Assembly (NCBI GenBank): GCA_963760405.1
Contig: CAVXCV010000011.1
Span: 151,829-215,828 of the forward strand
Origin: RYN-230 sp963760405
GTDB taxonomy: Bacteria; Actinomycetota; Actinomycetes; Streptosporangiales; Streptosporangiaceae
DNA: 64,000 nucleotides
Reading direction: 5' to 3'
In this document: positions 46,362 to 54,846 of the stretch, in pieces
Layout: every line of letters starts with the position of its first letter
How positions within the stretch are numbered: position 1 is the stretch's first letter
The notes under the pieces: generated by a model
Seen by the model: the letters and a program-made list of their open reading frames with translations, nothing else
Database searches by the model: none
Told to the model about the DNA's origin: nothing
Position numbers and translations under genes: made by a program

Positions 46362-46375
46362 GGTAACACGTTCTA
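46362..46375. promoter_or_regulatory. KstR-like operator, echA19/NPD
   Basis: GGTAACACGTTCTA matches the KstR core except the first base. It lies between divergent echA19 (49 bp) and the NPD gene (40 bp). Confidence 0.72.
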
Positions 46376-46414
46376 GTTTTTCTGCCACGGCCTTGACTCT
46401 CGCTGAGGAGAACA

Positions 46415-47518
46415 GTGCGCACCAGCCTGTGTGACGTGCTCGGCATCGAGCATCCCATCGTCGGGTTCACCCCCTCCGAGCATGTGGCGGCGGCCATCAG
46501 CCGGGCCGGGGGCCTGGGCGTGCTCGGCTGCGTCCGCTTCAACGACGCGGACGAGCTCGACACCGTCCTGAAATGGATGGACGCCAGCACCGACGGCCGG
46601 CCCTACGGCGTCGACGTGGTGATGCCCGCCACGGTGCCGGCCGAGGGCGCCCCGGCCGACCTGGAGAGCCTGATCCCGGACGGGCACCGGGACTTCGTGC
46701 AGGAGACGCTGCGCAAGCTCGGCGTGCCGCCGCTGCCGGACGGCGGCCAGGCCGGGGCCGGCGTACTGGGCTGGCTGCATTCGGTGGCGCGCCAGCATGT
46801 CGAGGTGGCGCTGTCCCACCCGGCGACGATGATCGCGAACGCGCTGGGCCCGCCGCCTGCCGATGTCATCGAACGGGCGCACTCCCGCGGCATGCTGGTG
46901 GCGGCGCTGGCCGGGAAGGCCGGGCACGCGCGCCGTCACGTTGGCCTCGGCGTGGACATCGTGGTGGCGCAAGGTTACGAGGCGGGCGGGCACACCGGCG
47001 AGATCGCGAGCATGGTGCTGGTCCCCGAGATCGTCGACGCGGTCGGCGGGCAGGTGCCGGTGCTCGCGGCGGGCGGGATCGGCAGCGGCCGGCAGATCGC
47101 CGCGGCGCTCGCGCTGGGCGCGGTAGGCGTCTGGATGGGCTCGGCCTGGCTGATCACTGAGGAATACCGGCTGACCTCCACCATGCCCGCCATGCAGGCG
47201 GCACTGCTGGCGGCCACCTCGTCCGACACCGTGCGCTCGCGCATCTACAGCGGCAAGCCCGCGCGGCTGCTGCGCAACCGCTGGACAAAGGCCTGGGAGG
47301 AACCCGGCGCCCCCGAGCCGCTGCCGATGCCCCTGCAGAACCTGCTGGTCAGCGAGGCGCACCAGCGGCTGATGCGGGCGGGGAAGCCGGACGTGGTGCC
47401 GATGCCGGCCGGCCAGGTCATTGGCCGGATGAACGAAGTGCGCCCGGTCGCCGACCTCATGGGGCAGCTGCTGCGCGAGGCCGACGAGACGCTTACCCGG
47501 CTGCAGGGCCTGCGCTGA
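46415..47518 (+). CDS. nitronate monooxygenase-family FMN oxidoreductase
   Basis: NPD/2-nitropropane dioxygenase-like TIM-barrel flavoprotein (367 residues). FMN-binding stretches are VAQGYEAGGHTGEIASM, VPVLAAGGIGSGRQIAAALA and LGAVGVWMGSAWL. It differs from the IpdC-type NPD protein encoded at 52170. A flavin-dependent step on a sterol side-chain CoA ester is possible given the KstR-like site and operon, but no substrate can be read. GTG 46415 has GAGGAG upstream. Confidence 0.85.
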   Translation: MRTSLCDVLGIEHPIVGFTPSEHVAAAISRAGGLGVLGCVRFNDADELDTVLKWMDASTDGRPYGVDVVMPATVPAEGAPADLESLIPDGHRDFVQETLRKLGVPPLPDGGQAGAGVLGWLHSVARQHVEVALSHPATMIANALGPPPADVIERAHSRGMLVAALAGKAGHARRHVGLGVDIVVAQGYEAGGHTGEIASMVLVPEIVDAVGGQVPVLAAGGIGSGRQIAAALALGAVGVWMGSAWLITEEYRLTSTMPAMQAALLAATSSDTVRSRIYSGKPARLLRNRWTKAWEEPGAPEPLPMPLQNLLVSEAHQRLMRAGKPDVVPMPAGQVIGRMNEVRPVADLMGQLLREADETLTRLQGLR

Positions 47519-47564
47519 GGAACTGGCAGGCTGGCTGCCACAGCGCGGCCGGGGAGGGCGGCAG

Positions 47565-48596
47565 ATGAAGATCGCGACCAGCGCCGGGTACTGGAGCGCC
47601 GGGCCGCCGGGCGACGCGGCGGAGCTGTTCGCCGCCGCCGACCGGCTGCGGCTCGACCAGATCTGGACCGCGGAGGCCTGGGGCAGTGACGCCTGGACGC
47701 CGCTGGCCTGGTGGGGCTCGCTGACCTCGCACGTGCACCTGGGCACGGCCGTGTCGCAGCTGTCGGCCCGGCCGCCCGCCACCCTGGCCATGACCGCGAT
47801 GACCATGGACCACCTCACCCGGGGCCGGGTCATCATCGGGGTCGGCACCAGCAACCCGCAGGTGGTCGAAGGCTGGTACGGCCAGCCCTACCCGCGCCCG
47901 CTGGAGCGCACCAGGGAATACATCGACATCCTGCGGGCGGTCATCGCGCGCCAGGAACCAGTCAGCTACCAGGGCAGGCACTACCAGCTGCCGCTGCCCG
48001 GCGGCACCGGGCTGGGCAAGCCGCTGCGCTCCATCCTCCATCCGTACCGGACCGAGATTCCCATCTACCTCGGTGCGGAAGGGCCCAGGAACGTCGCGCT
48101 CGCGGCCGAGATCGCCGACGGCTGGAACACGATCTTCTTCTCGCCGTCGATGAACGACTTCTACGCCGCCGCCCTCGCCGAGGGCTTCGCCCGCCCCGGC
48201 GCCCGGCACACCAGCGCCACCTTTGACGTGGTGGGCGGCCCGATGCGGGTCATTGCCGACGACGACATCGAACGGGCGGCCGACCTGATCCGGCCGTCGC
48301 TCGCGCTGTACATCGGCGGCATGGGTGCCCGGCACGTCAACTTCCACCGCGAGGTCTTCGCCCGGATGGGATATGAGGCCGAGGCTCAGGCCATCCAGGA
48401 CCGCTACCTGGCCGGCGACAAGGCGGGCGCCATCGCGGCGGTGCCCACCCGGCTGGTCGAGGACGTCGCGCTGATCGGCTCCTGGGCCAAGATCGCGGAC
48501 GAGATCCAGCGGTGGCAGCAGACCATCCTCACCACGTTCACCGTCAGCACCGACCTGCGCCACCTGGACAAGGTCGTCGGCCTCCTGCGCCGCTGA
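47565..48596 (+). CDS. F420-dependent LLM-class oxidoreductase (Rv3520c-like)
   Basis: Luciferase-like TIM-barrel oxidoreductase (343 residues), probably F420-dependent. Stretches shared with Rv3520c: TAEAWGSDAWTPLAWWGSLT, TRGRVIIGVGTSNPQVVEGW, YLGAEGPRNVALAAEIADGW and LALYIGGMGARHVNFH. Follows the NPD gene with 46 bp and has GGGAGGGCGGCAG before ATG 47565. Rv3520c also lies in the mycobacterial cholesterol locus; its substrate is unknown. Confidence 0.88.
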   Translation: MKIATSAGYWSAGPPGDAAELFAAADRLRLDQIWTAEAWGSDAWTPLAWWGSLTSHVHLGTAVSQLSARPPATLAMTAMTMDHLTRGRVIIGVGTSNPQVVEGWYGQPYPRPLERTREYIDILRAVIARQEPVSYQGRHYQLPLPGGTGLGKPLRSILHPYRTEIPIYLGAEGPRNVALAAEIADGWNTIFFSPSMNDFYAAALAEGFARPGARHTSATFDVVGGPMRVIADDDIERAADLIRPSLALYIGGMGARHVNFHREVFARMGYEAEAQAIQDRYLAGDKAGAIAAVPTRLVEDVALIGSWAKIADEIQRWQQTILTTFTVSTDLRHLDKVVGLLRR

Positions 48597-48601
48597 GCGG
48601 G

Positions 48602-49714
48602 TCACCCAGCCGTGGCCAGCGCCGCGCCGATCCGGCGCAGCTGGGCGGTGGCGCCGCCGAGCATGAACTCGTTCTGCTTGGCCGCGGTGAAATAGCGGTG
48701 CAGCGGGTACTCCAGGTCGATCCCGACCCCGCCGTGCACGTGCACCGCCGTGTGCGCGACGCGGTGGCCCGCGTCGGCGGCCCAGAACTTGGCGGTGGCG
48801 ATCTCGGTGCCGCAGGGCCGGCCTTCCGAGAGCAGCCAGGCCGCCTGCCACATGGTGAGGCGGACCGCTGCCGCGTCTATGTAGGCGTCGGCGAGGCGCT
48901 GCGCCACCGCCTGGAAACCGCCGATCGGCTTGCCGAACTGCACCCGGCCGCGCGCGTACTCCGCCGTCAGCTCCAGGGCGCGCTCGGTGACCCCGGCCTG
49001 CAGCGCGCACAGCCCGACCGTGGCGGTGGCCACCAGCCAGCCGGTGACCTGCGGCCCCGGGCGGCCGAGCATCCGGTCCCCGGGCAGGCTGACCCCGTCC
49101 AGCAGGACCCGGCCCACGGCGTCGCCGCTGGTGACCTGCTGCCGCACTATGGTGACGCCGTCATCGGACGGGGTGACGAGAAACACCGCGACCCCGTCCG
49201 GGGTCGCGGTCGGCAGGAGGATCAGCCCGGCCAGGGGGGCGGCAGGCACCGTGGTCTTGGCGCCGGACAGCAGCCAGCCCGCAGGCACCCGTTCGGCCCT
49301 CGCGGACGGCGCCCGGGGATCGTCACCGTCGTCCTCGGCCAGGGCGGCGGTCAGGATGAGCTCGCCGCGGGCAGCCGGCCCGGCCCACTGTCGCTGCTGG
49401 CCCGCGGTGCCGAACCGGGCGATCGCGGCGGCGCCGAGCACGATCGAGGGCAGGTAGGGGACCGGCGCGACGGTACGCCCGATCTCGGCCAGGACCAAGC
49501 ACTGGCCGAGCAGGCCGAGCCCGGCCCCGCCCAGCGATTCCGGCAGCGCGGCGGCGAGGATGCCGGCCGCGGCCAGGTCAGCCCAGAGCGCGGCGTCGAA
49601 CCGGTCCGGGCCGGCCTCCGCGTCCCGCAGCCGCTGCGGCGTCAGCTGGCCGGTAAGGATCGTGCGGCTGAGGGCAGCGAGTTCGCGCTGCTCCTCGCTG
49701 AGCGTGAAGTCCAT
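48602..49714 (-). CDS. fadE27: acyl-CoA dehydrogenase FadE27 (ChsE5)
   Basis: Partner subunit of ChsE4-ChsE5, which dehydrogenates steroid-CoA esters with long side chains. 370 residues; RVQFGKPIGGFQAVAQRLAD and VHVHGGVGIDLEYPLHRYF are the helical motifs; the flavin-domain signature is weak, as expected for this subunit. It follows fadE26 by 10 bp. It matches the Rv3504-Rv3505 pair. The gene is convergent with the LLM gene. Confidence 0.88.
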   Translation of the reverse strand: MDFTLSEEQRELAALSRTILTGQLTPQRLRDAEAGPDRFDAALWADLAAAGILAAALPESLGGAGLGLLGQCLVLAEIGRTVAPVPYLPSIVLGAAAIARFGTAGQQRQWAGPAARGELILTAALAEDDGDDPRAPSARAERVPAGWLLSGAKTTVPAAPLAGLILLPTATPDGVAVFLVTPSDDGVTIVRQQVTSGDAVGRVLLDGVSLPGDRMLGRPGPQVTGWLVATATVGLCALQAGVTERALELTAEYARGRVQFGKPIGGFQAVAQRLADAYIDAAAVRLTMWQAAWLLSEGRPCGTEIATAKFWAADAGHRVAHTAVHVHGGVGIDLEYPLHRYFTAAKQNEFMLGGATAQLRRIGAALATAG

Positions 49715-49724
49715 GACCCTCTCC

Positions 49725-50903
49725 CTAGCGGCGGGTGACCGGGAGTCCCAGCGCGGCGGCGGCGATGATGTCGCGCTGCACCTCGTTCGTGCCGCCGCCG
49801 AAGGTCAGGATCAGCGCGGAGCGGTGCATCCGCTCGATCCGGCCGGACAGGACGGCGCCGGCCGACCCGTCCCGGACCAGCGCATTCGCACCGAGCACCT
49901 CCATCAGCAGCCGGTAGGCCTCGGTGGCGAACTCGGTGCCGAAGACCTTCGTGGCCGAGGCGGCCGCCGGGTTGAGCCGCTGCCCTGCCTCCGCCGCGAT
50001 CTGCCAGTTGACCAGCTTGAGAAACTCCGCCTTGGCGTGCACCCGGGCCAGGTTGAGCTGCACCCATTCGGAGTCGATGACCCGCTCGCCACTGGCCAGC
50101 TTGGTGACGGCGGCCCAGTCGCATACCTCCCGCAGCGCGGCGGCGACCGGGGCCGCGGAGGTGAGCGCGACCCGCTCGTGGTTGAGCTGGTTGGTGATCA
50201 GCGGCCAGCCCTGGTTCTCCTCGCCGACCAGGGCGGAGCCGGGCACGCGAACGTCGGAGTAGTAGGTGGCGCTGGTGGTAGGGCCGGCTACCGTGCGCAC
50301 TGGCGTCCAGGAGAACCCGGGCGCGTTGGTGGGGACGATGAGGATGGACAGGCCCTTGTGCCGGGCTGCGCCGGGGTCGGTCCGGCAGGCTAGCCACACG
50401 TAGTCCGCGTACTGGATCAGGCTGGTCCACATCTTCTGGCCGTTGATGAGATAGCCGTTCCCGTCCCGGACGGCGCGGGTGCGCAGGGCGGCCAGGTCGG
50501 TGCCTGCCTCGGGCTCGGAGTAGCCGATGGCGAAATGGACCTCACCGGCGGCGATCCGGGGCAGGTAGAACGCCTTCTGCTCGTCCGTGCCGTACCGCAT
50601 GATGGTCGGGCCTACCGTGTTGATGGTCAGGAACGGGACGGGCACCCCGGCGGTGGCCGCCTCATCCATGAAGATGAGCTGGTCGAGCAGGGAAGCGCCG
50701 CGGCCGCCGTACTCCCGCGGCCAGCTCAGGGCCAGCCAGCCGTCGCGGCCGAGCTGCCGGACGACCTGCCGGTAGGCCTGCGCGTCGCCGTAGTCGCCGC
50801 CGGTCGTCAGGGCCACGCGCAATTCCGGCGTCATGAGGCCGGTGAAATACCCGCGCAACTGCTCGCGGAGCCGTTCCTGCTCGGGCGTGTAGGCGAGGTG
50901 CAT
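49725..50903 (-). CDS. fadE26: acyl-CoA dehydrogenase FadE26 (ChsE4)
   Basis: FAD-binding subunit of ChsE4-ChsE5 (392 residues). Signatures nearly identical to M. tuberculosis FadE26: LTINTVGPTIMRYGTDEQKA, YSEPEAGTDLAALRTRAVRD, GQKMWTSLIQYADYVWLACR, RVHAKAEFLKLVNWQIA and TFGGGTNEVQRDIIA. ATG 50903. Its leader up to the KstR site contains a degenerate repeat (50918-50993). First gene of the minus-strand pair. Confidence 0.92.
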   Translation of the reverse strand: MHLAYTPEQERLREQLRGYFTGLMTPELRVALTTGGDYGDAQAYRQVVRQLGRDGWLALSWPREYGGRGASLLDQLIFMDEAATAGVPVPFLTINTVGPTIMRYGTDEQKAFYLPRIAAGEVHFAIGYSEPEAGTDLAALRTRAVRDGNGYLINGQKMWTSLIQYADYVWLACRTDPGAARHKGLSILIVPTNAPGFSWTPVRTVAGPTTSATYYSDVRVPGSALVGEENQGWPLITNQLNHERVALTSAAPVAAALREVCDWAAVTKLASGERVIDSEWVQLNLARVHAKAEFLKLVNWQIAAEAGQRLNPAAASATKVFGTEFATEAYRLLMEVLGANALVRDGSAGAVLSGRIERMHRSALILTFGGGTNEVQRDIIAAAALGLPVTRR

Positions 50904-50917
50904 CCGCTCTCCGCTGT

Positions 50918-50993
50918 CTAGAAACGGGGCTGACTAGAAATGGGGCTGTCCAGAAAACAGGGCCGACCAGAAATGCGGGCGACCAGGAATAGG
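50918..50993. repeat. degenerate 16-17 bp tandem repeat in the fadE26 leader
   Basis: About five imperfect units resembling CCAGAAATGGGGCTGA lie between the fadE26 start and the KstR operator at 50995. The array is not coding in any supported gene. It would form most of the fadE26 5' leader. Confidence 0.7.
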
Positions 50994-50994
50994 G

Positions 50995-51008
50995 TAGAAC
51001 GTGTTCTA
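50995..51008. promoter_or_regulatory. KstR operator, fadE26/fadA6
   Basis: TAGAACGTGTTCTA is a perfect palindromic KstR site, 26 bp before fadA6 and 91 bp before fadE26. Confidence 0.92.
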
Positions 51009-51034
51009 GCTGAGTGTAACCGAGGGGAGTCACG

Positions 51035-52186
51035 GTGGCCGAGGCGTTCCTGGTCGAGGCGGTCCGGACTCCGGTTGGCCGCCGCGGCGGCGGTCTGGCC
51101 GGCGCGCACCCCGCCGATCTCGGCGCGCACGTCATCCAGGCCCTGCTGGCCCGCACCGGCCTGGACCCGCTGGCCGTGGAGGACGTGGTGTTCGGCTGCG
51201 TGGACACCATCGGCCCGCAGGCCGGTGACATCGCCAGGACGGCCTGGCTGGCGGCAGGTCTGCCCGAGGCGGTGCCCGGTGTCACCGTGGACCGGCAGTG
51301 CGGCTCGTCCCAGCAGGCGGTCCACTTCGCGGCCCAGGCGGTGCTCAGCGGCACCGCCGACCTGGTGGTGGCCGGCGGGGTGCAGAACATGAGCCAGATC
51401 CCGATCGCGGCCGCGATGCTCGCTGGGCATGCCTACGGGTTCGGCGACCCGTTTGGCGGGTCGGCGGGCTGGCGGGCCCGGTACGGCGAGCAGGAGATCT
51501 CTCAGTTCCGCGCCGCCGACATGATCGCGGGGAAGTGGGGGATCAGCCGCGCCGAGATGGAAGAGTTCGCGCTGGCCAGCCACGAGCGGGCGGTCCGGGC
51601 CGCGAGGCGGGGTGCCTTCGCGGCCGAGATCGTGCCCTACGGCGAGGTGGCGGCCGACGAGTGCCCGCGCCCGGAAACGTCGGCGGCGAAGATGGCAGCA
51701 CTGGCACCGCTGCGCGAGAACGGGCTGATCACCGCCGCACTGTCCAGCCAGATCGCGGACGCCGCGGCCGCCCTGCTGATCGCATCGGACCGGGCGGTGC
51801 GCGCGCACGGCCTGCGCCCGCTGGCCCGGATCTGCCACCTGTCCGCCCGGGGCGATGACCCGGTCATGATGCTCACCGCGCCGATCGCGGCGACCGCCCA
51901 TGCGCTGCGCCGCGCGGGGCTGACCCTGGACCAGATCGACCTCATCGAGATCAACGAAGCGTTCGCCTCGGTCGTGCTGGCCTGGCAGCGGGAGACAGGC
52001 GCGGACCTGGCGCGGGTCAACGTCAGCGGCGGGGCGATCGCGCTCGGCCATCCGCTGGGAGCGACCGGCGCCCGGCTGCTGACCACGCTGGTCCACTCGC
52101 TGGCCCGGACCGGCGGCCGGTACGGGATGGTGACCATGTGCGAGGGCGGCGGCCAGGCGAACGTCACCATCATTGAGCGTCTGTGA
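51035..52186 (+). CDS. fadA6: thiolase FadA6
   Basis: Acetyl-CoA acyltransferase (383 residues) of C/D-ring degradation. N-terminal AVRTPVGRRGGGLAGAHPAD, nucleophile in VDRQCGSSQQAVHFAAQAVL, GGVQNMSQIPIAAAM, His in EINEAFASVVLAW, GGAIALGHPLGATGARLLTT and Cys in MCEGGGQANVTIIERL. The set matches FadA6 (Rv3556c) rather than FadA5. GTG 51035 has GAGGGGAG upstream. The 3' end overlaps the convergent ipdC end by 17 bp. Controlled here by a KstR-type, not KstR2-type, site. Confidence 0.9.
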   Translation: MAEAFLVEAVRTPVGRRGGGLAGAHPADLGAHVIQALLARTGLDPLAVEDVVFGCVDTIGPQAGDIARTAWLAAGLPEAVPGVTVDRQCGSSQQAVHFAAQAVLSGTADLVVAGGVQNMSQIPIAAAMLAGHAYGFGDPFGGSAGWRARYGEQEISQFRAADMIAGKWGISRAEMEEFALASHERAVRAARRGAFAAEIVPYGEVAADECPRPETSAAKMAALAPLRENGLITAALSSQIADAAAALLIASDRAVRAHGLRPLARICHLSARGDDPVMMLTAPIAATAHALRRAGLTLDQIDLIEINEAFASVVLAWQRETGADLARVNVSGGAIALGHPLGATGARLLTTLVHSLARTGGRYGMVTMCEGGGQANVTIIERL

Positions 52187-53231
52187 GCTGGCCGAGGCTG
52201 GCCAGGCGCTGCCCGGCCTCGGCCATGATCGCCTCGATCAGCTCCGCACAGGACGGCAGGTCGCCGATCAGCCCGGTCACCTGGCCGGCCGACATGAGGC
52301 CGAGGTCGGGCCGGCCGTCCACCATGGCCGCGCGCAGCAGCACCGGGGTGTTCGCGGCCATCAGCACCTGGGCCCAGGACAGCTGCGTGCCGCGGCGCAT
52401 CGCCCGGCCCTGGCGGATCAGGTCCCGCCAGGTCAGCCCGGACACACTGCGGAAGGCGGCGGCGTTGCGGGCCGAGCGCAGCAGGCCGGTGACCCGCCCG
52501 GCCCGGTCCAGCTGTTCCACCAGCGGCGTGCGCAGCACCCGGTGCGGCACCCCGTCCACCTGGGTGGTGACCAGGGTGCCGGTGACGTCGCTGGCGAGGT
52601 AGACCTGCTTGACCGCGTCGGCCACCGGGCTGTCGCTGGTCAGCAGGAACCGGGTGCCCATCGCGATCCCGGCGGCGCCGTAGGCGAGTGCGGCGGCCAG
52701 CCCCCGGCCGTCGAAGTACCCGCCAGCCGCGATCACCGGGATGCCGACCGCGTCGACGACCTGGGGGACCAGCAGGCTGGTCGGCACGGCGCCGGTGTGC
52801 CCGCCGCCCTCGCCGCCGGTCGCGATCACGGCGTCGATACCCCACGCGGCTACCTTTTCCGCGTGCCTGCGGGCGCCGACCGAGGCGATGGTGATCACCC
52901 CCGCGTCCCGCAGCACAGCGATCAGCTCCCGGGTCGGGGCGAGGGCGAACGAGGCGACCGGCACCTGCTCCGCGATGATCATCTCCGCCCGCTCGCGCGC
53001 ATCCGGGGCGTCGGCCCGGAGGTTCACGCCGAACGGGGCCGTGGTCCGTTCCTTCACTGCCCTGATCGCGGAACGCAGCTCCGCGGGGCTCATCGTGGCC
53101 GACGCGATGATGCCGAGCCCGCCCGCCCGGGAGGTGGCGGCGGTCAGCCTCGCCCCGGACACGTAGCCCATCCCGGTCTGGACGATCGGGCAGGCGATCC
53201 CGGCCAGGTCGGTCAGGGGCGTGCGGATCAC
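52170..53231 (-). CDS. ipdC: IpdC, NPD-family reductase of C-ring opening
   Basis: FMN oxidoreductase (353 residues) required with IpdAB for opening of the last steroid rings. Matches Rv3553 across its length: VQTGMGYVSGARLTAATSRA, GGEGGGHTGAVPTSLLVPQV, IPVIAAGGYFDGRGLAAALA, MGTRFLLTSDSPVADAVKQV and WAQVLMAANTPVLL. GTG 53231 overlaps the ipdB stop. Last gene of echA20-ipdA-ipdB-ipdC. Confidence 0.92.
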   Translation of the reverse strand: MIRTPLTDLAGIACPIVQTGMGYVSGARLTAATSRAGGLGIIASATMSPAELRSAIRAVKERTTAPFGVNLRADAPDARERAEMIIAEQVPVASFALAPTRELIAVLRDAGVITIASVGARRHAEKVAAWGIDAVIATGGEGGGHTGAVPTSLLVPQVVDAVGIPVIAAGGYFDGRGLAAALAYGAAGIAMGTRFLLTSDSPVADAVKQVYLASDVTGTLVTTQVDGVPHRVLRTPLVEQLDRAGRVTGLLRSARNAAAFRSVSGLTWRDLIRQGRAMRRGTQLSWAQVLMAANTPVLLRAAMVDGRPDLGLMSAGQVTGLIGDLPSCAELIEAIMAEAGQRLASLGQLTDAQ

Positions 53232-53962
53232 CCGAGCTCCCGGTCACGCTGCCCGGCCTGGTCCAGGACGTCGCGGATCAGCGCGAGCTCCGCCGGGGCG
53301 GGCAGCCGGGTCACCGGAACATCGTCCGGCACGGCCAGCGGGAAGCCGGTGGCGGCGGTGACGTCGCCGGCCGAGACGCCCGGGTGGACGGAGCGCAGGC
53401 GCATGGCGTGATCCTCGGTGGCGAAGTCCAGCACCGCCAGGTTGGTGACGACCATCCGCACCTCGTGGAAGCGGGCCTGCGGGCCGAGGCCTGCCGCGCG
53501 GTCGTAGCCGACGCCGCTGACCATGTCCACCCGCTCGGTGAAGACGCGGCGCGAGTGCCGCGGGACCCAGTAGCTGGTCGGGTGGTTGATGGTGTTGCCG
53601 GGCGCGCCCCGTACCCCGAGCAGCTGGGCTCTGGGCCGGGCCCAGTCGCCGACGCAGGAGATGTTCTGGTTGCCGAACCGGTCCAGCTGCGCCGCCCCCA
53701 TCATCACGTGGCGGCGGCCGGCCGCCACCATCGTGAAGACGGAGCGGTAGGGCAGCCAGCCTTCGATGACCGTGGTCCCGGGCGCGAGGAGATAGGCCTC
53801 GCCGTCGGACAGCAGCAGGTCGGGCGCGAAGGTGAGCTGCGCGAGCCGGGCGCCCAGGGTCGGGATCAGGCCCATCGGGCTGGCCAGGATGGCGCCGTCG
53901 CCGCGCCAGGCCTCGGCGCACGCGACCACGCAGACCTCGGCCACGCTCGGCTCGCTGGTCAC
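53228..53962 (-). CDS. ipdB: COCHEA-CoA hydrolase beta subunit IpdB
   Basis: Beta subunit of the atypical CoA-transferase-fold hydrolase that opens the last steroid ring. It has ASPMGLIPTLGARLAQLTFA, IEGWLPYRSVFTMVAAGRRH, DRFGNQNISCVGDW, GAPGNTINHPTSYW and SVHPGVSAGDV, matching Rv3552. The product is 244 residues. GTG 53962 overlaps the ipdA stop by four bases (coupled). Intact. Confidence 0.92.
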   Translation of the reverse strand: MTSEPSVAEVCVVACAEAWRGDGAILASPMGLIPTLGARLAQLTFAPDLLLSDGEAYLLAPGTTVIEGWLPYRSVFTMVAAGRRHVMMGAAQLDRFGNQNISCVGDWARPRAQLLGVRGAPGNTINHPTSYWVPRHSRRVFTERVDMVSGVGYDRAAGLGPQARFHEVRMVVTNLAVLDFATEDHAMRLRSVHPGVSAGDVTAATGFPLAVPDDVPVTRLPAPAELALIRDVLDQAGQRDRELG

Positions 53963-54846
53963 GGGGCCGCCGCCGGCTCGCTGAGGTCCGCGCGGCCCGC
54001 CGCGAACCTCCGCACCGCCTGCTGGTAGCTGGCCTCGTCGCCGGCCAGGTACTCGGCGCGGAACCGCCGCCACTGCTCCGGGCGGGCCGCCGCCGCCGCA
54101 TAATGCGCCTGGAAAGCCTCGTCGCGCCCGTAGTCCGGCACGCAGCTGGTGAAATGCGCGCCGCCCGGGGTCTCGGCCACGCCGTGCACCATGGCCCGGT
54201 TGACCAGCAGGCTCTGCGGGGGCCCGGATTCCAGCAGGCCGGCCGTGGGCACGATCCGCTCGCAGGACAGGTAGGCACGCTCGGCGGCCAGGCAGAACAG
54301 GTCGTCGAAGTACGGGTCGGGGCCCAGGTACTGGCCGTTGCCGGTGGTGTCGGCCCGGTTGGCATGGACCAGCGCCGCGTCGAGGCGAAGGGCTGGCATG
54401 GCGACCAGTTCCTCGCCGCCATACGGGGAGCGCACCGTGCGCAGCTCCGGGTTGACCCGCAGCACGTCGGAGCCCAGGCCGGCCCGGATCGGCAGGAACG
54501 GCAGCCGGTGGGCGGCGGCGAGCAGGCCCCAGTGCAGCATCCCCTCGTCCACCTCGGTGAGCTCGACCGTCCCCTGCTGGCGACCGAGCCGGAAATGCGG
54601 CTCCAGGGCGATGGTGTCGAGGGAGACGAAGCCGCAGACGACCCGGCGGACGTGACCGCCCGCGATCAGCAGCCCGACGTCGGGCCCGCCGTAGGACACG
54701 ATGGTGAGGTCGCTGAGGCCAGCCCGCAGGATGGCGCGCACCAGGGCCATCGGCTTACGCCGTGATCCCCAGCCGCCGATCCCGATCGTCATCCCGGAGC
54801 GCAACTGCCCGGCGACGTCATCGGGGCTCATGAGCTTGCCGGTCAC
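53959..54846 (-). CDS. ipdA: COCHEA-CoA hydrolase alpha subunit IpdA
   Basis: Alpha subunit of the C-ring-opening hydrolase. It has MTIGIGGWGSRRKPMALVRA, IVSYGGPDVGLLIAGGHVRR, PFLPIRAGLGSDVLRVNPEL and the substrate region PYGGEELVAMPALRLDAALV, matching Rv3551 in order and length (295). GTG 54846 overlaps the echA20 stop by four bases. Intact. Confidence 0.92.
   Translation of the reverse strand: MTGKLMSPDDVAGQLRSGMTIGIGGWGSRRKPMALVRAILRAGLSDLTIVSYGGPDVGLLIAGGHVRRVVCGFVSLDTIALEPHFRLGRQQGTVELTEVDEGMLHWGLLAAAHRLPFLPIRAGLGSDVLRVNPELRTVRSPYGGEELVAMPALRLDAALVHANRADTTGNGQYLGPDPYFDDLFCLAAERAYLSCERIVPTAGLLESGPPQSLLVNRAMVHGVAETPGGAHFTSCVPDYGRDEAFQAHYAAAAARPEQWRRFRAEYLAGDEASYQQAVRRFAAGRADLSEPAAAP

Noticed and set aside
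51637..53247. Long minus-strand frame over fadA6 and ipdC
   Set aside because: It covers ipdC in the wrong frame and fadA6 antisense, with Arg/Gly/Pro-rich shadow sequence and no motif.
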